Shown one piece after another: positions 21,972 through 33,086 of a stretch of 64,000 nucleotides of DNA. Source of the DNA: Streptomyces xylophagus (GTDB lineage: Bacteria > Actinomycetota > Actinomycetes > Streptomycetales > Streptomycetaceae); NCBI RefSeq assembly GCF_000716435.1, contig NZ_JNWO01000012.1:124001-188000 (forward strand), given 5' to 3'. A program made the position numbers and the translations under genes. The notes beneath the pieces are model-generated. The model had not been told where the DNA came from, did not search any database, and was given only the letters and a program-made list of their open reading frames with translations. The stretch's first letter is position 1, and every line of letters starts with the position of its first letter.

Positions 21972-22076
21972 CTGGGGGCTCCGCCCCCAGACCCCCGTTT
22001 CCCGCCCACCCACCCGTTTACTGGCGCTTGAAAGGTGAACCTCTAAAACGCCCGAGACGGGTGGGTGGGTGGGAAA
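21972..22076. terminator. bidirectional terminator between sialidase and lyase-like gene
   Basis: A 20-bp stem with one mismatch is formed by 21998-22017 (TTTCCCGCCCACCCACCCGT) and 22057-22076. T and A runs at its outer ends allow use in both directions. Next to it, CTGGGGGC/GCCCCCAG (21972-21990) is the opening hairpin of the dispersed repeat also found at 1575 and 54821. Confidence 0.8.
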
Positions 22077-22081
22077 TGTAG

Positions 22082-23017
22082 TTACAGCAACCCCGCCGCC
22101 GCCAGAAACTTCCCCACCTGTCCCACCTCGTCGGCAGACAAAGACACCTGCGGCTCCGCAGTCGCCGCACACGCGATCACGCCCCGCAGATGCAGCGCCG
22201 CCTTGAACGCTCCGAGTGCCGACGAACTGCCCCCCATCCGCGCCGGGTCACCCACACCCACCAACCCGAACAACACACACAGCCGTTCCTGCTCGGCCCG
22301 CGCACGCGACCAGTCCCCGGCCCGGCACAGCGCGTCGAGGCGGACGTACCCGTGCGGATCGACGTTGGCGAGACCAGGCACCGCCCCGTCCGCCCCCAAC
22401 GCCAGCGCCGAGTCGACGAACAGTTCGGAACCAGTCAGCACGCTGAACCCGGTGATGTCGGGGCGGTTGCGGGCGCCCATCACGACCGTACGGAAGCCGC
22501 CGAGGTCACCGCTGGAGTCCTTCAGCCCGGCCAACACACCGTCCGCGGCGAGTTCGAGGACGAGGTCGGCGGGCAGCTTGGTGTGGACGGAGGCGGGGAG
22601 GTCGTAGGCCACCACGGGGACCGGCGACGCGGCGGCGATGAGGCGGTAGTGGCGGGCGATCTCCGCCGGGTGGGTCCGTGTGTAGAACGGCGCGGTCACC
22701 ACGACCGCGTCCGCACCCGCGTCCGTCACCGCGGCGACATGGTCCAGCACCCGCGGCGTCGTCATGTCGATCGCCCCCGCCAGCACCGGGAGTTGACCGC
22801 CCACGTGGGCCACCACCGCCTCGACGACGTACCTCCGTTGCCGGTCCGTCAGATACGCCGCCTCCGAGGTCGAGCCGAGCAGGAACAGTCCGTGCACCCC
22901 GGCCTCCACCAGATGGTCGACGAGCCTGAGCAGTGAACGGACGTCCACCTCGCGGTCCGGTGTCAGGGGCGTGCAGACGGGCGGTACGACACCGGTCAGC
23001 GGGGCGGGGAAGGGCAT
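22082..23017 (-). CDS. N-acetylneuraminate lyase / dihydrodipicolinate synthase family aldolase
   Basis: A 311-residue class I aldolase of the DapA/NanA superfamily. The Schiff-base Lys166 is in GLKDSSGD and the conserved Tyr138 in VVAYDLPAS. The carboxylate-binding loop reads GSTSEAAYL rather than the GTTGE typical of lysine biosynthesis, closer to the GSTGE of neuraminate lyases. Being the last gene of a peptide/sialic-acid-type ABC operon and facing a sialidase, the likely reaction is cleavage of N-acetylneuraminate to pyruvate and N-acetylmannosamine. A different 2-keto acid substrate is possible. Its ATG overlaps the stop of the upstream ATPase by one base (TGATG). Confidence 0.8.
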   Translation of the reverse strand: MPFPAPLTGVVPPVCTPLTPDREVDVRSLLRLVDHLVEAGVHGLFLLGSTSEAAYLTDRQRRYVVEAVVAHVGGQLPVLAGAIDMTTPRVLDHVAAVTDAGADAVVVTAPFYTRTHPAEIARHYRLIAAASPVPVVAYDLPASVHTKLPADLVLELAADGVLAGLKDSSGDLGGFRTVVMGARNRPDITGFSVLTGSELFVDSALALGADGAVPGLANVDPHGYVRLDALCRAGDWSRARAEQERLCVLFGLVGVGDPARMGGSSSALGAFKAALHLRGVIACAATAEPQVSLSADEVGQVGKFLAAAGLL

Positions 23018-24068
23018 CAAGGCTCCATGGGGCGGCTTTGGCGAACGAGGTCGCGGGTCGACAGGTCCTCCTCCACAGGATGGTGGCAGCGGTAGCGATG
23101 TCCCGGCGTCGACGCGGGTGAAAAGTCCGGCATGGCTGATGCGCACACCTCGTCCGCCTTCCAGCAGCGTGTGCGGAACGGGCAGCCGCTCGGCGGACGC
23201 GTCGCCGACGGCACCGGACCGATCAGCGGGATCGGGTCGATGGGGTGCAACAAGCCCGGCGTCGCCGAGAACAGTGCCCTGGTGTACGGGTGCCTCGCCC
23301 GGTCCGTGACCTGGTCGGCCGGGGTCTCCTCGACGATCCGGCCCAGGTACATGGTGATCACGCGGTCGCTCATCCGCCGTACCGTCTGGATGTCGTGGGA
23401 CACGAACACCAGGGCCAGGCCTAGGCGTTCCTTCAGGTCCAACAGGAGATTGAGGATCTGGGCGCGGACCGAGACGTCCAGGGCGCTGGTCGGTTCGTCG
23501 GCCACTACCAGGTCGGGATCGAGCGCCAACGCCCGTGCGATTGCGACCCGTTGGCGCTGACCTCCCGACAACTGCCCGGGAAGGCCGTCCGCGAGCGCGC
23601 GCGGAAGGCCCACCAGCGACATCAACTCCCGTACCCGCTCCTCCCGTTCAGGCCTCGCCCCCCGGCCGTGCACGTCCAGCGGGTCACGCAGTATCTGCCG
23701 GATCGTCAGACGCCGGTTCAGCGCGGTCGACGGGTCCTGGAAGATCATGCCGATGCCTGTGCCGACGGCGGCCCGGCGTTCGCCGTCCGGCATCGTCCAC
23801 AGGTCGCGGCCCCGGAGGGACACCGTGCCGGACGTCGGCCGCTGTACGCCCACCAACACCTTGGCGAGTGTCGACTTGCCGCAGCCGGACTCGCCGACCA
23901 CGCCGACCGTCTCGCCGGGCGCGATGGTGAGGTCGGCGCCGGTCAGGGCGTAGACCCGGTCGCGGGTGAACAGGCCGCCGCTGCGCGCCTTGTGGACGAC
24001 GTGGGCGTCGGTCAACTCAACCAGTGCGCGGGTCACTTGACCGCCCGCCGGCTCAACTGCCGTGCCGC

Positions 24069-24072
<4 letters not shown>
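23017..24072 (-). CDS. peptide-type ABC transporter ATPase (DppF/OppF-like)
   Basis: A 351-residue ATPase. Walker A GESGCGKST, the LSGGQRQRVAIARAL signature, Walker B VVADEP and the H-loop VSHD are intact. The C-terminal oligopeptide-binding ATPase extension has the Cys cluster CPFRTRCWKADEVC ... RYRCHH, which often holds an iron-sulfur site in this family. It starts with GTG overlapping the upstream fusion gene by four bases. It powers the importer together with the ATPase half of that fusion protein. Confidence 0.92.
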
Positions 24073-26071
<1,999 letters not shown>

Positions 26072-26072
<1 letters not shown>

Positions 26073-27031
26073 CAGGAGGCATCCCTCAGGCGCGGGTTGA
26101 CCAGCAGGTAGAGGATGTCGATGACGAGGTTCACGACGACGAACCCGGTCGCCGTCGTGAGCACCACGCCCTGGACGACGGCCGGGTCGCCGTTCTGCAC
26201 GGCGTCGATCATCAACTTGCCCATCCCGGGGAGGGAGAAGATGGTCTCGATGACGACCGCTCCGCCGAGCAGGTATCCAACTCGCAGGCCCAGCACGGTG
26301 AGTGGGTTCATGAGGGCGTTGCGGAGCACGTTCCGGCCGACCACCACCCTCGGTGGCAGGCCGCTGCCGATCGCCGTCCGGACGTAGTCCTTGTCCAGCT
26401 CCTCGACCACCGACGTCCTGACGATGCGCGTCAGTTGGGCCGCCACCGGGAGCGAGAGGGCCAGTGCCGGGAGGGCCATCGTCTTGAGCCAGCCGGTGAG
26501 GGAGTCCGCCGGGTTGATGTAGCCGCCGGTCGGGAACCAGCCCTGGTCGACGGCCAGGTACTGGATCATGAGCAGCGCCAGCCAGAAGCCGGGTGCCGCG
26601 ACCCCGGTGAGCGACACGACCCGGATGATCTGGTCGGGCAGCCGGTCACGGTAGATCGCCGCCGTCACTCCGCCGAGCAGCGACAGCACCACCGCGATTC
26701 CCAGCCCCAGGAAGGTGAGTTGGAGGGTGAGCGGCAGCGCGGTGGTGACCTGGTCGACGACCGGTGCCCGGGTCAGGGCGCTGGTGCCCATGTCGCCGTG
26801 GAGGAGGGCGCCCACGAAGTGGACGTAGCGGAGGGGGAGGGGATCCAACAGCCCGTTCCGCTCGCGGAAGTCGTGCAGTTGCTGCGGGGTCGGGTTGGCG
26901 CCCTGGAAGAACGCGGACGCCGGGTCGACGTCCGAGAAGCGCATCACCACGAACACGAACAGCACGATGCCGAGCATCAGCGGCACGAGCAGCACGACAC
27001 GGCGGGCCAGAATCCTGACGACGGCGACCAT
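26072..27031 (-). CDS. peptide-type ABC transporter permease (DppB-like)
   Basis: A 319-residue six-TM permease. It opens with ILARRVVLLVPLMLGIVLFVFVVMRFSDVDPA and has the EAA motif region YVRTAIGSGLPPRVVVGRNVLRNALMNPLTVLG, followed by GGAVVIETIFSLPGMGKLMIDAV, all characteristic of DppB/OppB. It forms the translocation pore with the permease half of the next gene. It is preceded by a tandem duplication of its ribosome binding site (27041-27068). Confidence 0.93.
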
Positions 27032-27040
27032 GGGTCAACA

Positions 27041-27068
27041 ACTCCTGTACTGGTCAACTCCTGTACTG
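27041..27068 (-). repeat. tandemly duplicated ribosome binding site before the permease gene
   Basis: On the minus strand CAGTACAGGAGT occurs twice with a 4-base spacer, between the stop of the binding-protein gene and the permease ATG. Each copy contains AGGAG. Only the copy nearer the ATG has usable spacing (about 13 bases, rather long); the other looks like a slip duplication. Confidence 0.75.
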
Positions 27069-28703
27069 CTAGACCCACTTGGCCTGGAGGACGTTTATGC
27101 CGGGGTAGGGCTGTGCCCTTATCCCCGTCAGCTTCCTCGGGTCCCAGGCGGTCATCAGCTCGTTGTGGACGACCGGGTAGAGCACGGCCTGTTCGGCGAC
27201 GATGTCGATGTAGTCCTGGATCATCGTCTTCTTCTTCGCCGCGTCCGGCTCCTGCGTCGCCTGGTCCATGTCCTTGAAGAGCCGTTTGGCGACCGAGTTG
27301 CCGGCCCAACGGGCGTAGCCCATCCAGAGGTTCTGCGGGCCGTAGTTGTAGTGCATGATCAGGTCGGCGTCGAGGCCGAACTGGTTGGGGTTCGAGGCGG
27401 CGGCGACGACCTGGTAGTCCTGCTTCTGGTCCATCTTGGTGAAGACGGCCGTGGTCTCCTGCGGGGAGAGAGTCGTCCTGACGCCGATCGCGTCCCAGGA
27501 CGCCTTGATGGTGGGCAGGCAGTCGACGATCCAACTCACGTTCACCGAGATGATGTTGACCTTGAGCCCGCTGACCCCGGCCGCCTTCAGCAGGGCCTTC
27601 GCCTTGTCGGGGTCGTAGTCGTAGACCGTCTTCGCGCGCCGGTAGGTGGGGTTGCCCTCGTTGAGGAACGACGAGGACGGCTTCCCGTGCCCGCGCAGGG
27701 CCACTTGGACCATCTTGCCGGTGTCGATGGCGTAGCGGAGCGCCTGGCGTACCCGTACGTCGTCGAAGGGCTTGTGCTGGGTGTTGAACATCAGGAACAG
27801 GTTGTTCATCCCGGCGCCGCCCGCGACCGTCAGCCCGCCGCTCTCGAGCCGCTGGATGTTGGCGTAGGGGATGTTGTCGGCGATCTGCGCGCCCGCGCTC
27901 GACCCGGAGATCTTGGCGACCCGGGGAGCCGCGTCGACGATCGTCAGCCAGTTCATCGTCTTGAAGGCGGGCGGGCGGGGGCCGTTGTAGCCGGTGAACG
28001 CGGCGAAGGTGGTGTTGGACTTCGGGTGGTGCGCGGTCTGCCGGTACGGCCCCGAGCCGATTGCCTTGCCCTTGATCGCGTCGTCCCAGGCGCCGGGCTT
28101 CGAGAAGACGTGCTTCGGCATGATCTTCGCGAGGGTGAGCCGTGAAATGCCTTCGGGGAAGGGGAACTTGAGGACCAGCTCGACGTTCTGGGCGTCGATC
28201 TTCCGCACCTCCTTCAGCCAGCTGGCGAAGAAGCCCTGCGCGAGAGTCGTCGTCCTCGGGTCGAGGATGCGGTCGTAGACGAAGACGACGTCGTCGGCGG
28301 TGACCGGCTGCCCGTCGTGGAACTTGGCGCCCGCGCGCAGCGTGAACTTCCACGAGGTGCCGCTCGTCTCCTTCGGCACGGCGGTCGCCAGCGCCGGGTA
28401 GGGCGCGCGGGTGATCGGGTCGGTGTCGATCAGCCCCTCGTAGATGTGGTTGTTGCCGGCCATGGCGAACGCGGACGCGGTCTGCGTCGGATCCCAGCTG
28501 CCGTCGTTGCCGTAGCCGATCACCGCGGTCAGCGTCCGGTTCTTCCCGGTGCCCCCGCCGCCGGTGTCGTTCGTCGACTGCGGCCCCGACGAACAGGCCG
28601 TCAGGGACGAGGAGATCGCCGCCGCCGCGCCCAGCGCGCCGGAGTACTTCAGGAAGGCCCGGCGGTGCAGCGCGGGCACGTTCTGCGTCACGTCTTCGCG
28701 CAT
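27069..28703 (-). CDS. Tat-exported lipoprotein, family 5 substrate-binding protein
   Basis: A 544-residue family 5 (peptide/opine/sialic-acid type) binding protein. The N-terminus has the twin-arginine motif RRAFLKYSG followed by a hydrophobic stretch and lipobox LTACSS (Cys37). It should therefore be exported folded by Tat and then lipidated. The mature part shows the family pattern (AVIGYGNDGSWDPTQ, FTLRAGAKFHDGQPVTADDVVF, IGSGPYRQT). It is the first gene of the five-gene importer and lyase operon. Ligand could be sialic acid, as for the related SatA and SiaE proteins, or a peptide. Confidence 0.9.
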   Translation of the reverse strand: MREDVTQNVPALHRRAFLKYSGALGAAAAISSSLTACSSGPQSTNDTGGGGTGKNRTLTAVIGYGNDGSWDPTQTASAFAMAGNNHIYEGLIDTDPITRAPYPALATAVPKETSGTSWKFTLRAGAKFHDGQPVTADDVVFVYDRILDPRTTTLAQGFFASWLKEVRKIDAQNVELVLKFPFPEGISRLTLAKIMPKHVFSKPGAWDDAIKGKAIGSGPYRQTAHHPKSNTTFAAFTGYNGPRPPAFKTMNWLTIVDAAPRVAKISGSSAGAQIADNIPYANIQRLESGGLTVAGGAGMNNLFLMFNTQHKPFDDVRVRQALRYAIDTGKMVQVALRGHGKPSSSFLNEGNPTYRRAKTVYDYDPDKAKALLKAAGVSGLKVNIISVNVSWIVDCLPTIKASWDAIGVRTTLSPQETTAVFTKMDQKQDYQVVAAASNPNQFGLDADLIMHYNYGPQNLWMGYARWAGNSVAKRLFKDMDQATQEPDAAKKKTMIQDYIDIVAEQAVLYPVVHNELMTAWDPRKLTGIRAQPYPGINVLQAKWV

Positions 28704-28748
28704 GGTTACTCCAGGAGGTACGACGTCCTACGTCCTGCGGTCAGCGCG

Positions 28749-28777
28749 ACCATAAGAGCGCCCGTGGGGGCGGTCAA
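28749..28777 (-). promoter_or_regulatory. vegetative promoter of the importer operon
   Basis: On the minus strand TTGACC (28772-28777) and TATGGT (28749-28754) are separated by exactly 17 bp. A transcript would start near 28742, giving a leader of about 40 bases that includes the ribosome binding site CAGGAG or CCTGGAG before ATG 28703. Confidence 0.7.
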
Positions 28778-28810
28778 GGCATCGCACACGGATGGCGTAA
28801 CTGCCAGAGG

Positions 28811-28819
28811 TTGGACCAA
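28811..28819. promoter_or_regulatory. GntR-like half palindrome TTGGACCAA
   Basis: TTGG-A-CCAA lies 34 bp upstream of the -35 box of the importer operon. Its shape fits GntR-superfamily operators; the FadR-type regulator at 32390 is the nearest candidate. Low information content makes this tentative. Confidence 0.3.
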
Positions 28820-28975
28820 TGGGCCGCCGGAACAGCTGATTTGACGCACCGTCCGACGGGCCGGGACCCCGGTGCGGACCGGCTCGGCGAGGTCCCGGCC
28901 GGGCCGGGCGGAATGCCCAACTCTGCCGGGAACAAGGCGGGTTCGGCGGGACACCGTACGCCTCAGACTGGACGC

Positions 28976-30988
28976 ATGGTTACCCGCGCGGTCGTCTGGG
29001 GCACGGTGCTCTCCAGTGCCGTCGCGTCCGTCTTCGCCTTCTGGGCGCTGACGCTGCCCCGCCCCGGGCCGATGGGACCGCAGGCCTCTCCCGCCTACGT
29101 GATCACCGTGGGTGTGGTGACCCTGGCCGAGGCCCTGACCGGTGCGGTGCTCGTCCTGCTGCGCCCCCGGAACGTGATCGGATGGATCTTCCTCGGGGCG
29201 GGGGTGACCGCTTGCTGGGAGCAGGGCCTGGTCGCCTACGGGGTCCACGGGATGGTCTCCCACGCGGGCGGCGCCCTCGCCCACCCGCACTCCCCCTGGC
29301 CCGGCGCGACCTTCGCCGCCGCCCTGGCCTCGGGACTCTTCGTCCCCGGCTGGGTGGCCCCGGCCACCCTCATGATGGCCTTCTACCCCGACGGGCGCCT
29401 GCCGGATCGCTGGTGGCGCTGGCCCGTGGCGGGTGCGGTCGTCGGCACCGCCACGCTGACGGTCGTGTCACCCTTCGACCCGGACGTGCACGCCCTGATC
29501 TTCCCCGGCCGTGCCGACCTGCCGCTGCTGCCGCCGGCCCTGTTCGACGGGCTCATGATGGGCGTGTGCCTTCCGCTGCTGGCCCTGTCCGCGCTCGCCA
29601 TCTGGATCGGCACGGGGGTACGGCTGCTGCGCTCCCACCCTCCCGAACGCCAGTTGCTGGCCTGGCTGGTCTGCACCGAGGGGCCGACCATGATCGCGGG
29701 CTTCTGCTCCTCGGTCCTCATCCGGTCGGCGATCCCCTCCGCGATCCTGTCCTTCCTGGTACTGGTCGCGGTGGCGGTGGGAGTCCTGCGCTACCGGATG
29801 ATGGGCATCGAGACCGTCCTGCGGCAGGGCCTGGTGTACGGGGTGCTGACGGCCGCCGTGATCGCGGTGTATCTGCTGGTGACCGTGCTCGTCGGTTCCG
29901 CCCTGCGCAGTCGCCCGCTGCCCGGCGTGCTGGCGGCGGCCGTGGTCGCGGTCCTGCTGACCCCGGCGCGGGACCGGCTGCACCGGGCCGCGGACTGGCT
30001 CATCCACGGTGAGCGCAAGAACCCGCTGAAGGCCATCGCCCGACTCGGCGACCAGGTCGCCGTGACCGGTGAACAGGACCTGCTGCCCGCCGCGCTCGCC
30101 GCTGTCATCCGGGCCGTGCGGGCCCCGGGCGCCGTGGTCAGGACCCCCGGTGGGCAGCAGGTGTGCGCCCAGGGGACCGTGCCGGTGGGCCACGGCCCGG
30201 TGCTGCCCCTCAGGTTCGGCGGCCGTGACCTCGGCACCCTGAACGTGGCCGAGCGCACCTCGGCGGCCCCGTACGACGACGCCGACCTCCAACTCCTCGC
30301 CGCACTGGCGTTACAGGTGGCCACCCTGCTGCGGGCGCTGGAACTCACCGAGGCCCTGGAGGCCGAACGGGACCGCGCGGTGTCGGCGACCCACGCGGAA
30401 CGCGACCGGATCCGACGGGATCTGCACGACGGTCTCGGGCCGTCCCTGTCGGGCGTCGGACTGGGCCTCCAGGCACTCGCCGACCTGCTGCCCGCCGACG
30501 AAACCCCCGCCGCCGGCGCGCTGTTGGGCCGGATCCGCGCGGAGGTCACCCTCGCGGTCGGGGAGATCCGCCGCATCATCGACGGGCTGCGCCCCACCAT
30601 CCTGGACACCCTGGGCCTCGGCGAGGCCATCCGTCAGCACGCCAAGACCGTGTCCCGCGCGGTCCCGGTCGAGGTCGACATCGCCGTCCTGCCGGTTGCC
30701 CTGCCGCCGGGCCTGGAGGCCACCGCCTACCGCATAGTGACCGAGGCCCTCACGAACATGGCCCGGCACGCCGGAGCCGGTCACGCCCGGGTGTCCGTGT
30801 CGGCCACCGGCGGGCTGCTGCACATCACGGTCACGGACGACGGCGTCGGCATCCCGGAGCAGGCCACCGCCGGCGTCGGACTGACATCCATGAGGCGTCG
30901 CGCCCAGGCGCTCGGCGGCACCTTCTCCGTCAGTTCCGTGCCGGGCGCCACCGTCGTCGCCGCGACGCTGCCACTGGAGGCGAGATGA
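28976..30988 (+). CDS. NarL-type sensor kinase with large membrane domain and GAF-like region
   Basis: A 670-residue kinase. About eight to ten TMs fill residues 1-320, with the conserved LLRPRNVIGWIFLGAG and YPDGRLPDRWWRW patterns of a common Streptomyces sensor type. A GAF-like segment follows (about 345-455), then a linker and HisKA_3 box RRDLHDGLGPSLSG with His484. The ATP domain contains EALTNMARHAGAGH and DDGVGIP. Its stop overlaps the following regulator by four bases. It is divergent from the importer operon. Signal unknown. Confidence 0.9.
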   Translation: MVTRAVVWGTVLSSAVASVFAFWALTLPRPGPMGPQASPAYVITVGVVTLAEALTGAVLVLLRPRNVIGWIFLGAGVTACWEQGLVAYGVHGMVSHAGGALAHPHSPWPGATFAAALASGLFVPGWVAPATLMMAFYPDGRLPDRWWRWPVAGAVVGTATLTVVSPFDPDVHALIFPGRADLPLLPPALFDGLMMGVCLPLLALSALAIWIGTGVRLLRSHPPERQLLAWLVCTEGPTMIAGFCSSVLIRSAIPSAILSFLVLVAVAVGVLRYRMMGIETVLRQGLVYGVLTAAVIAVYLLVTVLVGSALRSRPLPGVLAAAVVAVLLTPARDRLHRAADWLIHGERKNPLKAIARLGDQVAVTGEQDLLPAALAAVIRAVRAPGAVVRTPGGQQVCAQGTVPVGHGPVLPLRFGGRDLGTLNVAERTSAAPYDDADLQLLAALALQVATLLRALELTEALEAERDRAVSATHAERDRIRRDLHDGLGPSLSGVGLGLQALADLLPADETPAAGALLGRIRAEVTLAVGEIRRIIDGLRPTILDTLGLGEAIRQHAKTVSRAVPVEVDIAVLPVALPPGLEATAYRIVTEALTNMARHAGAGHARVSVSATGGLLHITVTDDGVGIPEQATAGVGLTSMRRRAQALGGTFSVSSVPGATVVAATLPLEAR

Positions 30989-31656
30989 ACGCGAGAGACC
31001 CGGTACGGGTGGTCATCGCCGACGACCACCCCATGTTCCGCTTCGGTCTGAAGGCCGCGCTCGCCGCGACCGAGGAGCTCGAAGTGGTCGGAGAGGCGGC
31101 CACCGGCGAGGAACTGCTCACCGTGGTCGGCCATGTCCGGCCCGACATCGTCATCACCGACCTGGCCATGCCGGGGACCGACGGCGCGAGTGCCACGCGC
31201 GCCCTGCTCGCCCGGCACGCGGAGGTGGGCGTCCTCGTCCTGACCATGCACGAGGACGACGAGGCCCTCTTCGGAGCCCTGCGGGCAGGCGCCAAGGGAT
31301 ATCTCCTCAAGGGCGCCGACCGCACGGAGATCATTCGCGCCGTCCTCGCCGTGGCGGCCGGGAACGCCGTGTACGGCGAGGCCGTCGCCCGCCGCATCGT
31401 CGGCTTCTTCACCGGGGCGCACCAGCAGTACGCGGCCCGGGTGTTCCCCGAACTCACCGAGCGGGAACGCCAGGTCCTCGAACTGGTCGCCACCGGACAG
31501 GGCAACCACGAGATCGCGCGGCAGCTGTGCCTCACGGAGAAGACCGTCCGCAACCACGTGTCCGCCATCCTCACCAAACTCGGGGTGCGCGACCGGGCGG
31601 CGGCGGTTGCCAGGGCGCGCGACGCGGGCCTCGGGTCCACCGGATCTCCCGGGTAG
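30985..31656 (+). CDS. NarL/LuxR-type response regulator
   Basis: A 223-residue partner of the kinase at 28976. The receiver domain has ADDHP, phosphoacceptor Asp59 (IVITDLAMPG) and Lys in YLLKG. The LuxR helix-turn-helix reads LTERERQVLELVATGQGNHEIARQLCLTEKTVRNHVSAILTKLGVRDRAAAV. Its own target sites are not evident. The 175 bp after it contain no gene. Confidence 0.93.
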   Translation: MNARDPVRVVIADDHPMFRFGLKAALAATEELEVVGEAATGEELLTVVGHVRPDIVITDLAMPGTDGASATRALLARHAEVGVLVLTMHEDDEALFGALRAGAKGYLLKGADRTEIIRAVLAVAAGNAVYGEAVARRIVGFFTGAHQQYAARVFPELTERERQVLELVATGQGNHEIARQLCLTEKTVRNHVSAILTKLGVRDRAAAVARARDAGLGSTGSPG

Positions 31657-31832
31657 ACGGACCTCCCGGACCAGCTGTCCGCGAGCCGTGGGCCGCGAGC
31701 CGTGGGCGGGGTCCCGGCGCTCCCGGGCAGATCGCCCGGCCACCGGAGGACCGGTGCCTCAAGACGCCGCGCGGCAGGGCGCCCCAGGCTGGCGGGCAGT
31801 CAACAGCCGAACGCCGACCAAGGAGGATCCAC

Positions 31833-32249
31833 ATGGCTTCCGGAACATTCCAGTCGCTTCCTGTACCGCCTTCCGCACTCGACGGACGCATCAGCGCCGT
31901 CGTCGTCGATCCCGGCGGCAGCCCCGCCGACGTCGTCACCAAGGGGACCGCGCTGACCGTGGAGGTCGAGTGGACCGTCACCGGCTTCCTCGTTCCGCTG
32001 CTGGGCGGTTCCTGGAGCCTGAAGGTCGTCGTCGACCAGGTCGGCGGAAACAACGACTTCACGTTCCCGAACCCGCCCACGCTCATTCCCCTGACCGGCG
32101 GTTCCGACTTCAGGCAGGTCATCGCCCTGCCGATTCTCACCGAGGGGATCTACATCGTGGCCGTCTCCCTCACCTACCAGAACCCGGCGGGCACCGCCGC
32201 GTCGCTCGGTGGCTACGTCAACGTCGGCACGGTCAACATGCTGCCCTGA
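31833..32249 (+). CDS. small orphan beta-sandwich protein
   Basis: A 138-residue protein with a strong ribosome binding site (AGGAGG at 31821-31826). No signal peptide or membrane helix is visible. The sequence (VEVEWTVTGFLVPLLGGSWSLKVVVDQVGG ... GIYIVAVSLTYQNPAG) is rich in strands and ends with a Gly/Val-rich segment; Cys is absent. I do not recognise the family. The composition suggests a single Ig-like domain. It is transcribed alone, closed by the very strong hairpin at 32270-32328. Confidence 0.75.
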   Translation: MASGTFQSLPVPPSALDGRISAVVVDPGGSPADVVTKGTALTVEVEWTVTGFLVPLLGGSWSLKVVVDQVGGNNDFTFPNPPTLIPLTGGSDFRQVIALPILTEGIYIVAVSLTYQNPAGTAASLGGYVNVGTVNMLP

Positions 32250-32269
32250 CGAGTGCCATCGGCTTCATC

Positions 32270-32328
32270 GTCCGGCACCGGTCGTCACAACCGTCACGGG
32301 GGAACGGTTCCGACGGCCGGTGCCGGAC
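32270..32328 (+). terminator. very strong multi-segment hairpin
   Basis: The outer stem GTCCGGCACCGG / CCGGTGCCGGAC (32270-32281, 32317-32328) is perfect. It continues inward with CGTC/GACG and AACCGT/ACGGTT, separated by 1- and 2-base internal loops, around a 9-base loop. No T run follows, as is common in Streptomyces. Confidence 0.75.
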
Positions 32329-32376
32329 CGCGTACCGGGCGCCGCCGGACATGGGACGTGGGACCTCCGGTGCCCG

Positions 32377-32389
32377 TACGATGCGGCGC
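32377..32389 (+). promoter_or_regulatory. -10 element for leaderless FadR-type gene
   Basis: TACGAT (32377-32382) is seven bases before ATG 32390, and there is no ribosome binding site. Confidence 0.5.
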
Positions 32390-33079
32390 ATGTCCGGGGA
32401 GCCAAGGAACAGTCGGATACAGCGCGAGGTCGTGCAGCTGATCCTCGACCGCAAGCTCCAGCCCGGTGCGCCGCTGCCCACCGAGGCCGAGCTGATGGAC
32501 GACCTCGGCATCAGCAGAAACTCCGTCCGCGAGGCCCTCAAGGCGCTCCAGGCCCTCGACATCGTGGAGATCAGACACGGCTACGGCACCTACGTCGGCC
32601 GGGCCTCGCTGACCCCGCTCGCCGACGGCCTCACCTTCCGCACCCTGACCCGGCACGAGGACGACGCGGACGCGCTGGCCGAGATCCTCCAGGTGCGCGA
32701 GGTGCTGGAGGAGGGCCTGATCCATCGGGTCTCCGCCACCGTCACCGAGCCCGAACTGGACAGGCTGGACGCGGTGGTGGACCGGATGGAGGAGGCGGGC
32801 CGCGCCGGTCGGCCCTTCCCCGAACTCGACCGCGAATTCCACGAGTTGCTCTACGCCTCACTCGGCAACGAACTCGTCCCGCAACTCCTCGGCGCCTTCT
32901 GGACGGTGTTCCGCCGGGTCTCCGGCGCCCGCGGCCGGCCCGACGACCCGGCACCCGAACTCACCGTCCGCCGCCACCGGGACATCGTCATCGCGCTGCG
33001 CGCCCGCGATGTCGAGGGCGCGCAGCGCGCGATGGCGGACCACTTCCGCGGCATCGAGGCGCTTCTTGTCGGACCCTGA
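32390..33079 (+). CDS. FadR-subfamily GntR regulator
   Basis: A 229-residue regulator. The winged helix-turn-helix at 5-75 includes LPTEAELMDDLGISRNSVREALKALQALDIVEIRHGYGTYV, the GntR signature. The C-terminal all-helical FCD domain (about 95-225) has the metal/ligand residues in LDREFHELLYASLGN and RRHRDIVIALRARDVEGAQRAMADHF. FCD regulators sense carboxylic acids or sugar acids; a sialic acid or 2-keto acid would fit the neighbouring importer and lyase. Start chosen at 32390 because of the leaderless promoter; ATG 32381 is in frame. Confidence 0.9.
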   Translation: MSGEPRNSRIQREVVQLILDRKLQPGAPLPTEAELMDDLGISRNSVREALKALQALDIVEIRHGYGTYVGRASLTPLADGLTFRTLTRHEDDADALAEILQVREVLEEGLIHRVSATVTEPELDRLDAVVDRMEEAGRAGRPFPELDREFHELLYASLGNELVPQLLGAFWTVFRRVSGARGRPDDPAPELTVRRHRDIVIALRARDVEGAQRAMADHFRGIEALLVGP

Positions 33080-33086
33080 ACTGTGC

